Source: Bemisia tabaci
Lineage: Eukaryota > Arthropoda > Insecta > Hemiptera > Aleyrodidae
Assembly (NCBI RefSeq): GCF_918797505.1
Contig: NC_092794.1
Span: forward strand, 2,852,001 to 2,916,000
Length of the DNA stretch: 64,000 nt
Direction of reading: 5' to 3'
Each line of letters begins with the position of its first letter. Within the stretch, counting starts at the first letter, position 1. The notes under the pieces were generated by a model that saw nothing but the letters and a program-made list of their open reading frames with translations, searched no databases and was not told the DNA's origin. Shown here one piece after another: positions 1 through 9,700 of the stretch. The translations under genes were made by a program, and so were the position numbers.

Positions 1-172
1 CCTGGACTACTTTAACTGTCTTTTTGTTCGATTTGACAGCACTTTTCAACGAGAAACTACAGTTTCGGGCTCATTTTAGAAACAGCACGAGTGTCATTTC
101 TTTCCCCATTCAGATAGGTCCTTTTATGGATGAGTCAAAAATTTTAGTTTCCTATTGCAAAATGTAGTCCTA
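1..172. repeat. Right end of a small inverted-repeat element
   Basis: The end of this stretch carries GCAAAATGTAGTCC, the terminal motif of a dispersed ~140-bp inverted-repeat family also seen near 1746-1882, 15030-15175, 19115-19253 and 40225-40350. The other end lies at or before the window start or has decayed. No coding potential is visible. Confidence 0.4.
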
Positions 173-175
173 TTA

Positions 176-492
176 CAGTAGAATCTCGATTATCCGCAGT
201 GATGGGGACTAAAGCCACCGCGGATAATTGAAAATCGTGTGTAATCTTAAAAAATAAGTTATTTGGCCAGGAAAAGGGATCGAAAAGCCTGAATTTTAAT
301 TTTTTTTTTGTTAAAACGTTTTTCAAATATTTGACAGATTTGTAATTATCAGTTAAAAATGAAAGAAAAAACCTTAAAAAAAGTTATTTTGCCAATAATT
401 ATTGCCGGAGAATTTTTTTTTTTTTATAAAAGTCATCAATTGCTCCTAGATGATAGCCACCGAAAAAAACCGGCGGATAATTGAGGCTCTGG
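176..492. mobile_element. Pogo/Tigger-like non-autonomous element
   Basis: The left end reads CAGTAGAATCTCGATTATCCG-like sequence immediately after a TA dinucleotide (174-175). The right end near 475-492 carries the inverted form (GGATAATTGAGGCTCTG). Termini with 'CTCGATTATCCG' and a TA target are typical of pogo/Tigger elements of the Tc1/mariner superfamily. The interior is AT-rich with no transposase. The extreme right end is degenerate, so that boundary is approximate. Confidence 0.6.
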
Positions 493-528
493 GCCGCATT
501 CATAGCCGTTCTCTGAACAGCTTGCTTT

Positions 529-693
529 CAGTGGCGTGGCGTGCTTTGCGATACATCGATTGTTATACCATTTAAACCTATAGAAAAGGATCGATAAACA
601 GGATGTTCGCAGCGGACACCTTGATAATCGATTCTTTACCATAGGTTTAAGTGACAGAACAATCGATACATCGCAAGTCACGCCACGCCACTG
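529..693. mobile_element. hAT-like MITE, 165 bp (CAGTGGCGTGGCG family)
   Basis: It has terminal inverted repeats starting CAGTGGCGTGGCGTG and ending CACGCCACGCCACTG. The flanking 8-mers CTTGCTTT and CTTGCATC look like a decayed 8-bp target duplication. The interior contains a second inverted pair around TATCGATT/AATCGATA and 'AAACCTATxGAAAAG'. Related copies lie at 1945-2100, 16950-17113, 23120-23285 and 47111-47265, with fragments at 14274-14313 and 40558-40604. The CAG-type end and 8-bp duplication match hAT. Confidence 0.75.
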
Positions 694-1004
694 CTTGCAT
701 CTCAATATTTTGGGGGCCTCATAAACCACTTACGGCTTCAATAAGTGGTCCAGATTTTTTACTGATCTTATTTTCCAGGGAGAGATCCCTCAGGCTTAAT
801 GGGCTGTGCGAAATTGTAGTGAAGACATTTGTGAGGGTTGTTTAAAAACACAAATAAATAAATGAAGAAAAACTTTAGAGGAAAAATTTACTTGATTGTG
901 CTCACCGCCTTACGTAGGATTTCATGGAGAACCTTAGGCTGGCTACATTAAAATACACGCTTCATTGATTTATTTTATGCTGAGTAGTTTCACCGTCGCA
1001 CTCA

Positions 1005-1735
1005 ATAAAAGAGGTCGGACAAAATTTGGAAACTTTAAACGCTTATAACTCCGTTTATACAAAATGGAGATGTTGCATGTGTGAGGGATTTGCGATTTGA
1101 CCATTGATTCTTGTGTAAAAGTTCGCGAGAAACACGATGGTGCCACTGGTTTTCTCTGAAATCATCTCCCAAGCTCAAAAAAAGCTCTCAAAGTGAGGCC
1201 AAAATGGAGGGGATATCCCGCCCTACCCTGAGAGTCCACCTCTACATCAAAACAAACTCTCCATGCAAAGATAGGGAGCAAATACATTAGCAGTGATGCC
1301 GTGTTTTCAGTTTTGGAGTCCCCAAATAAAGTGGCAACCCTGCCAATGTATTTGCTCCCTATCTTTGCATGGAGAGTTTGTTTTGATGTAGAGGTGGACT
1401 CTCAGGGTAGGGTGGGATATCCCCTCCATTTTGGCCTCAACTTGAGAGCTTTTTTTGAGCTTGGGAGATGATTTCAGAGAAAACCGGTGGCACCATCGTG
1501 TTTCTCGCGAACTTTTACATCAGAATCAATAGTCAAATCGCAAATCCCTCACACATGCAACATCTCCATTGTGCGGTTCTGAAAGTGGTTCCATTGGTTT
1601 CCTCATGAAATTTTCTTCTGAAGGCACCCCTTGAAATTGCTAATGTAACAAAATAAACATAAAAATTTGCAGTTTTAGTCAATAATTTCATGTCCGACCT
1701 CTCCCATTGACTCGATCCACTGTGCGTCGATACAC
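1005..1735. mobile_element. GAGGTCGGACAAAATTTGG-type element, interrupted
   Basis: This is a dispersed element of about 235 bp whose ends read (CG)CACAGTGGATCGAGTCAAT...GAGGTCGGAC and the inverse. Other copies are at 16493-16736, 28120-28354 and 57733-57941. This copy is split by a 502-bp foldback insertion at 1066-1567. The two halves join as in the uninterrupted copies. Confidence 0.7.
1066..1567. mobile_element. Foldback element, ~500 bp (GGAGATGTTGCATG family)
   Basis: Two long arms of about 230 bp form a near-perfect inverted repeat around a short loop (about 1290-1345). The termini read GGAGATGTTGCATGTGTGAG and the inverse. AT flanks both ends, and the host element on either side is continuous apart from this AT. 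Two more copies occur at 9661-10151 and 42523-43026. No transposase is encoded, and the open frames in the arms are by-products of the repeat. Confidence 0.85.
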
Positions 1736-1745
1736 CTCCTTAATT

Positions 1746-1882
1746 GGACTGCATTTAGCAATTTGGACCTATAAATTCCGGCCCGGTTTAAAAACAACGG
1801 ATGTGCCATTAGTTTCCCTATGCACATAAGTGTTTTTTCAGATGAGCCAGAATTTACAGGTCCAAATTGCAAAATGCAGTCC
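1746..1882. repeat. Small inverted-repeat element
   Basis: The ends GGACTGCATTTAGCAATTTGG and CCAAATTGCAAAATGCAGTCC form a terminal inverted repeat around a diverged centre. It belongs to the same family as 15030-15175, 19115-19253 and 40225-40350. Confidence 0.6.
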
Positions 1883-1944
1883 ATTTTTTTGAAATCTTAA
1901 CGATAGTAATTTTAAGTAACAACGATACGAAGACCCTTACCGCA

Positions 1945-2100
1945 ACGGGGAGGCGTGAATGATCGCTTATCGATATTTCCCCTTTGAAGCTGAGACGAAG
2001 AATCGATTATTAACGTGTTCGTTGCGAACACTGTGTTTATAGATTCTTTTCCATAGGTTTAAATGGCAGATCAATCGATATCTCGCAAAGCACGCCCCGC
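1945..2100. mobile_element. hAT-like MITE copy (CAGTGGCGTGG family), diverged
   Basis: The order of internal motifs (AGGCGTGAATGATCG, AATCGATTATTAA, GTTCGTTGCGAACAC, CATAGGTTTAAATGGC, GCAAAGCACGCC) matches the inverted orientation of the 529-693 element. The terminal CAG/CTG bases have decayed, so the ends are approximate. Confidence 0.6.
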
Positions 2101-2225
2101 CCTTGCCGCCGATAGTTGCCCGAGTTTCGCGTCGCAAGTATGACTTCGCCTCGAAGCTTCCGCAGTTCTGATAGAGCCGGCCAGCCGAACGTATCGGTAC
2201 CTCGCAACAGGGTTTAACTACTATA

Positions 2226-2728
2226 CTGCCCCGTGCTTAGGGAAAACGCCGCGCCGTATGAACCTTCAGACGTTGCCAGATTTCTATTGATAAAACACGA
2301 ATTTCCTCGTGAATTTGTGAATATTTTTTTACCAGTTTTTCAGGTAATTTTGTTTGCGTTTTCGCCTAAAGTTCCTGAAAATTTCAAGGAAACATTTGCG
2401 TGACTTTTCCTCAATCGACGGTGAAACTACGAGACGACGTATCTCGTTTGCGGTGTTTAAAAATCTCCGCTCACATTTTATTTTTTTGAAGAGGACCAGA
2501 TCAATATCATTCATCGAAATGTTCACAGAGTTTTCTCTGCACGAAGAGGAAAAGTCATGGAAGTTTTCACGAAATGACGTTGAGTGCTTTTTCATTTCAG
2601 AAGTAAAGTATGACAGGAAGTCTACAACGTTGCAAACCGAGATACGTGGTCTAGCAGTTTCACCGTCGAAAAATAAACGTTTTGCCGAAGGAATTTCGGC
2701 AACTCTCGAATGTTTTTCAGCACAGCAG
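2226..2728. mobile_element. CTGCCGTGC-family element with nested insertion
   Basis: The outer arms match the ~250-bp CTGCCGTGCTAAGGAAAAACG family. The left arm reads CTGCCCCGTGCTTAGGG...CGTATGAACCTTCAGACG, and the right arm ends in GGCAACTCTCGAATG...CAGCACAGCAG. Flanking 4-mers are TATA and TACA. A ~255-bp element at 2415-2669 interrupts it. Confidence 0.7.
2415..2669. mobile_element. TCGACGGTGAAAC-type MITE nested in the outer element
   Basis: The terminal inverted repeat is TCGACGGTGAAACTAC with continuation ACGTATCTCGTTTGCGG, mirrored at the right end (CCGAGATACGTGG...GTTTCACCGTCGA). A second full copy lies at 26503-26756, and right-end fragments occur near 960-985 and 48160-48200. Confidence 0.75.
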
Positions 2729-4812
2729 TACAGCTCTCCGATGCAAATTCAAAACTGAACTGACACGTCAAAATGTCTGGGTGACACTCAACATTCGATG
2801 AACTCTTTCATAAGATACTACATCAAAGCTCGAGGTAAGCAGGCAGTATCCGAATGGTCTGTTCTTTATTTTCCTGGGCTCATGGCAAGACCACAACTAC
2901 ATGCTTGACGTAGGTCGGTATCATGCTTTTCTGAGTCAGCTATCAACATTCGGCAAGAGAAGTTCGTTTAAAAGTCTCGTTACTGAATGAAATATCTTTC
3001 AATATGCTCCATCAATCGATTACTTTCTACCATGTTGACATAAAAACAAAACAAAACAAAAAAAACTTCTCCGAACAGACCGATTTGGAAGTGTTCCTTT
3101 TTTTTGGGGGGGGGGGGATTCCCATAGGTGCCTCATGTAAGTAGGTAGTCAAACAGAAATGCATCAAATCACATATTGGATAGACATGAGTTAGTGGGTT
3201 GTTTTAAATTCAACAAGTCGGTAAATTTTCTTCAATCAATATTTCAAATTCGAGAGAACATATTTTGAGTCATTTAACTTAAACCTGCTGCTACTTTATT
3301 GAGTAGCGCAGGCTGCAATTAATTGCAAGCACATGGTAAAATTATTGGTGTTATGAGCTGGAGGTGTTGCCTATTTGCTAGTTGAAGGGGCTCCTCTAAT
3401 TATTTGCACTGCACATTATTGCCTCCCTCTCACATATGGAACGTATTTTATTGATCGTCTAAAATCGGGTTTAATGACCGACCGATGTAAAAATATTGCA
3501 GTCATTGCATTAATTCGCAAAATTATTTCAATATTTTAGTTTCACTATCCAACTTGGGTGGTTAGTTCTACTAAACTCGGTCAAAATGTTCTCCTATCAA
3601 CGACCTTCAATGGTGCATTAAAAACAATAGGCACAATACCAGTCTATTGTTCGTGTATGTACAATTGGTTAAGGACGAATTAGCGCATCGGCGAACGTTT
3701 GGTTGTAGTCATTCGAACTCTCTAGATAACTACGAACTGTTATCACGAGTGTCCAAAAATAGATTAAGTACACTTCAAACCGTACGCTTTTCACGTGAAA
3801 TCGTATCAAATTTCTAGTTAGTGGTGCTCTCATGCCGATCGGCGAACAAATCTTCCCGCTAATTAAAAAAGACTATTTCCATGAGTGAAACGCGTTACTA
3901 TTTTGATACCATGCTATCAACATGGAGCAACTGAGTAAAATAATTGCTGTTCATTTGAAAAATGATTGTGCGGACTCAATGGCGGATTTATTCCACCAAC
4001 AAGATGGTACCAACTTAATCCAAGTGACCAGCAGAATCCATTACGATTCCAACGAGGGATAATCCTTGGACCTAGTTGATATAAGAGTGCCTGTACAGCG
4101 AGACTATGGACAGATGTGAAACTCTGAAAAATCCATCAGGCCTTCACCGATGCTTCTGCGAGTAAAATTAGGGCCCAGAAACGCAGCCAACCTATGAATT
4201 TCAATTATCCAGAACGATTTACTAATACTATTGTTACGAACCGTCGTTTATAAAGCACATATTTGACTTAGTTTTTGCATAAATTCACTCATTTTTGCGG
4301 AAGAACGCTCATTTCTGTACATTCTTGGCCATCTTGGTTAGAATTGGAATTTGCAGACTCTGCAGATTGACAGTGAAATTTTGTGTGGTAGAAGTTGGTT
4401 AGAGGGATGGCTGCACTTTTGGGCCCTAAAGACCTATGAAGCGATCTGTCCATACTCTCGCTATACAGGTACTCTAGTTGATATCATGTTTCACTCATCA
4501 ATGTGGTATCCTGTTGTTACCAACATGGGGTGCCACGCAATACACATGCCAGCGGTTAAGAATAGTGTCATAATCAGTAAGAAAGAACAAATGTGCGCAG
4601 CTCAAGATTATGAGATTTATTTTTTTATTTTTAGGAGAAGATTGGAGAAGTTGCCAAGATCTGAACCGTTCCTCCCATCGGACGACTCTTTTTTACTGTA
4701 AAAAAAAGATCATTTAGAAAGACATGGTCGTGTGAAAAGAAATTTGAAGTCCCGATCAAGAATAATCGGTTTTACACGACGGCTTTTAGAGGACGGCAAG
4801 CGATCAACAGAA
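2729..4812. other. Sequence upstream of the sugar-transporter gene, no gene seen
   Basis: AT-rich sequence with an 11-G run near 3108-3118 and no recognisable exon or repeat. The open stretch at 4351-4701 has no recognisable domain. The promoter and any 5' untranslated exons of the transporter would be expected here, but no core motif is clear enough to call. Confidence 0.4.
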
Positions 4813-4899
4813 ATGATAGATAAAGTTCTCAACGCTGGTCAGTTTTTTGAGAAAGAAGGGAATCAACATAAAAATGCCTGCAGGTCACTTTTGTCTCAG
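4813..4899 (+). CDS. Transporter coding exon 1 (N-terminus)
   Basis: It begins at an ATG (GAA ATG ATA) and ends CAG|GTAACA, leaving phase 0. It encodes 29 residues ending NACRSLLSQ, a polar cytoplasmic N-terminus that joins in frame to TM1 in exon 2. No other ATG is in this frame after the stop near 4692. The region upstream to 4692 is also open, so part of it could be coding or untranslated. This is the least certain exon because the N-terminus is poorly conserved in the family. Confidence 0.65.
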
Positions 4900-6720
4900 G
4901 TAACAACCGTCATAAATGTTTCACTTCCTTAAAAAAGGTCGATCAAATCTTTTGTAAGATGACTTGGGATCCTCTTTTTGCTGTATCTGGCATTGCAGAT
5001 GAAACAGTTTTTAATTAATCTGTAGAATTCTAACGATAATGATTCTTTATATTTTGCCTCCGCAATTGCAACCCCACAGAGCCTCTGAAAATACTAGAAT
5101 TTGAATCCTGGAAAAAGCACGCAGTTTACACCACTCGACAGCAGGGCCGGATTAAGGGGTGGTCACATGGGTCGCGGCCCTTGGCGGCAAATTTTGCAAT
5201 TTTTTGGAATGTAGCAGGTATAAAAAAAATCGGATTCAGAAAAAAAAAAATAAAAAAAATATATCAATGAGAGAAGGGGACAAAATCTCTCTTTCCTGAG
5301 AGTATAGTAATTTCTAATTTTGTCGTTTTTCGGTGACACAAGAGACAGCATCCTTAATTAGTGGAGTTAAGAAAGGAACTAAACACGCAATTAGGCCTGG
5401 AGTTCAGCGCAGAGAGGAATGATGACTAGGACTTGAGATGAAAAGGACAAGCCCTCGGCGCGCGGCGCGGCGGTCGGCATCGGATCGGCATGTAACACAT
5501 AATAGCGCCTACAAGACTGCAGGAATACTTCACGCATTGCGCCGAACACAGTGCGACTAGCGCGGCGCAGCGGCGGAAGTTAAAATTATTACCCAGTCTG
5601 CCTGAGTGGGGTCAGATTGACCCCACGGGAGTTTCAACTCTTTGCCATTTCTCGTGGTATGCACGAAATTTTTTGTCCTTCACAAATAGCTCTACAAAAA
5701 CATCTAGGAACACGATTTTGAAGGGGAAAAAAAAAAAAAAAAAATGTGCATGAGAGATCAAAAAATTCACGAGTACCCCTAGAAAGCCTGAGCGGGGTCA
5801 GATATCCTTATAACATATATTTTACCATTTAGCATCACAAAAGCTTACTTTGAAGGTGTATTCATTTTTCTCTTTTTAATTTTTTTCAGAAACTTATAAA
5901 ACAAGCAAAATTTTTCAGATTTTTTTCGTTTTCAGTATTTAGTAGCCCTATGATTTTTTTTTCTCATGCTGAGAACAACATGGCAACATGTGTATGATAA
6001 AATGGTTGCATACCCTGCGCCGTGTTTTTTAAAACTTAGATATGCTTTATGGTTAAGGCCTGTAAGGTTAGTGCACTGATATTAACTAAAAACATGAAAA
6101 AAACATAGCTAACTAATTGATTTTCAGCTGGGGTCAAATTGACCCCGCTCAGGCTTTCTCGTTGGTTCAGAGGCTCAGCGACTAGGTTAAACCACATTTA
6201 TGTTTGTTCTTTCATAATTATTTGGTTAATTTCTTATAAATGGAGGACCTTGTCCACACAGAGATAGGTTTACAGGACTTAACTTTCGCGCAAAGTTCCG
6301 TGAAATTTTGCTAGTAGTGTTGACAGGGCTTTCGCAAAAAAATGTATCCAACACGAGTAGGTAAACGCGTCTTAATGCACCCCTCCTCCTCCGGCACGTT
6401 CAATTGATGGTTTTCATCGATGTTTCAAAACGAATGAGAATGGGGTGGCAAAATACAGGCGGCCTATGGGCGGCAAGTAGGTAAATCCGGCCCTGCTCGA
6501 CAACACTAAAATTCACATCAATCTAGGTAGATATAGGTAGAGCATACAACTAACAATATCCAGCCTGCACAACAGCTTTACCTCTTAAAAATTGAAAAAA
6601 AAAAAACAAAATAGAGACGCGCAATTTAAATTCCTTTTCAGAGACAGCACAGAGAGACTAGTTTCAGGATCACCGGCCATCCTCAGTTCCGTGTATCTCT
6701 CGTCGAATCGTTCCGCCAAT

Positions 6721-6753
<33 letters not shown>

Positions 6754-9700
6754 ATAAATAAATAAATTATGAAACACCAATATGCTGCAAAAAATAATAA
6801 TTATAATTTTGAGAAAAAAACTTACATCTTGACCTGCGGGGCTTTTCGGCAATTAATGGCATCATCAGAGTGTAAATGCAAATTGAAAAAAACTAAACTA
6901 AACCACGAGTGCAAATCAGGCTACTGATAAAATAAAATTTGCACTTATAATTTACTTCACTTTTTCAATTTTATTGTAATTTGAACCTCTGACGATGGCA
7001 CTAATTGCCGAAAGGCCTCAGGTTAAGATGTAATTTTTTTCAAAATTATATTCATTAGTTTGCAGCCTAAAAGGCTCTTTACAATTTAATTATTTATTTT
7101 TTACTACTTTTGCTGCTCACCGAATCGTGCATAATTAAAGAAAAAAAAGGTTGGAAAATTATTCCTTTAAATTAATCTGTTCAAATCTTGCAAATCATCG
7201 TTTCTTATTATTTTCTGTAGACCAGTTACTCCAATTTTCATATGAAGTAATCGCTTTTATAGTATCAAACTTTTAAACTTTTGTAAACTTTCACTTTTAT
7301 AATATGCCCTAAGGTAACTTTTTATCATTATTTCAATTAAATTTATCGGACTGAATAAGCGACATTTTTTTTCTCATTTTCAAGGTAGTGGCTACAATAG
7401 TTTTGGGTGGTCTAGTTTTTGATATCGGTATGATGACAACAATGCCCACACTGGTGATAGGTGCACTCCATAAGAACTCTGCGGGGGAATTGAACATGAA
7501 TGATGATCAGGCGTCCTGGTTTGGTGGGTAGGAACAGATTTTTAAAATTTGGTAAATACAGATTGCAACAGACGTCTTAAAGGAAATTTACATGTAGCTC
7601 CAAAAGAAAAACTCATCATTAATGAAAAGTTAGCGTTTCAAAAACGAAAATCCATTTACATTCCATTGAATTAAACATTGCATTCATTGAAAATAGTTTC
7701 TTAGGCACTTTCTGAAGAGATTGATAAGGAAAGCCGGTAAATAAGTCGCAATTTTTTTCTCTTTTTTTACTTATAGACCATTGCGACATACGTCTTTCGG
7801 CTCTCTTTTCGGCGAAGAGAGCATGTTCTCTCTTCGCTTTCACGGCCGGAGACAAGAGACCCTCTACTGGCCTTTTGGCGACAGGTGGAAGCTTTTACTT
7901 TCGGGGATTCAACTGTTCCTTATGGACAATTATGAGGGAGCAACACTCAACAGTCATCACTCTTATTTCGGCTGTTGACCTACCTACATGGTGGATGATG
8001 AGCTTCGGGTGACGTCATGAGTCAAACAAGTTCCCCAAACTTCGGCTTGTTTGCAAAACGAAACTGCCAACACGTTGTTGAACATCAACCATGTAGGTAA
8101 GTCAACAGTAGAATGCTGAAGTCCCGAAAGTAAAAGCTTCCACCATTGCCAAGATACTAGTGGAAGGTCTCTTGACTCTGGTCACGGCAGACCCAAAGAC
8201 ATAAAGACGGAGCGCTAGAAGAAGAAAATGAAGCCACCTCTCCTATTGGTTAGAGCAGCAGAAAAACTAACTTTATCTGAGATTCCTGTAAGATTCCTCC
8301 TTGTTACCAAGCCAAAATAGGTTTTTCATAATACTTCTCCATCCCAACTTTATTTATCTGTTCGTATTAGGCATTCAAAATGAGATTCGAAAAAGAAATA
8401 TGGAAAAATGAAGAGGACACGTTCAAATCAAATCGTTTCCCGCGCATGGATTCGGTTTCAGGACATTCCGTCAACGATTTCTTGTCCACGCACCTGTTTG
8501 GTCCAGTAGTTAACGTTCATGCGTAAAATAAGCAACGGTGACTTGGCCCAAGCCTTATATTTTAGTCCGCGCGTATAATGTAAAATTATATTGACAATAT
8601 CGAAATGAGAATATTGAGAGAAAAGAAGGTGTTCTTATGGTAACTCATTTTTTCAATGAAATGTTGTTATCTTCTTTTGATTCGTCTTTTCAAATTGTCA
8701 TTGGAGAATATTTGGATGTTTTTCTAACCTTGAAATTTTCGATATAAAATGTACCTCATATATGCCTTAATTCTTTTTTAAATGAAAATATTACTTCATT
8801 TAAAAGATATTTACATTTTTAAAACGTGGCAAACCTTTGCCAAGCGATGGCATCGATATTAATATCAATGAGCCGTAGTGGTGTTAAAAGAAACCAAACA
8901 AAAATGAATAAAAGAGATAAAAACCAAGAAACACGCAATCTTTGGTTTTAACCCATTTGTACGTTTATCTTTTAGAGTCAAATACGTTCAATATTGAGCG
9001 GTTGGTTGCGCGTACACCACGCTGCACCACTTAAAAGCACATAATATATTAGAAAAATGCCTGCTTCGGAAATCATTAAATCTGACACAGAACTACCTTA
9101 ATATTAATAAAACACACACTATATTTTCCTTTAATTTTTTTTCATCAACTTATATGAGAATAATCTATGCAGAGTGTGCAAACATTTCAAAATCATGAGT
9201 TGAAAACCGCTGACTCCGCGAGTTTAAATTTTAGAGCCTAACACAGCGAGCAGCGCAGCATGCTGACGGCGCGAAACGCGCACTCGCACTGGCGCCTACA
9301 AACCTAATAGCGATACTTCACGCATTGCGCTATGCTTGAAGTATCCCCTTGGGTTTGCAGGCGCCCAATGCGCGTTCCGTGCTGGCTGACTGGCCGCGCC
9401 GCAGCGTGCCACGTGCCACGTGCCACGGCGCTTCACTATTTTACAATAGAGGTGTTGTGCAGTATTATACAAATATAACACGCAATTCTGTGCACCCTTT
9501 AGTGAATTTTCCCTCATGTGATTGACGCTCCCCCATTTTTACCGAAAATCTCGACTATACATTTTTCTCTGTTGGACGAAACAAATAAAATAAAAAAAAC
9601 AAGCGAACCCTCATTCTTCCAAAAAATGTTACATTTTCATCCAAGAACGTCGTGAGCAATGGAGATGTTGCATCTAGAGGGATTTGCGATTTGACCTGAT

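Noticed and set aside
7524..7529. Alternative exon 2 donor GG|GTAGGA four bases downstream
   Set aside because: It would put exon 3 out of frame and break the SWFGSII sequence. GTGGGT keeps the frame.
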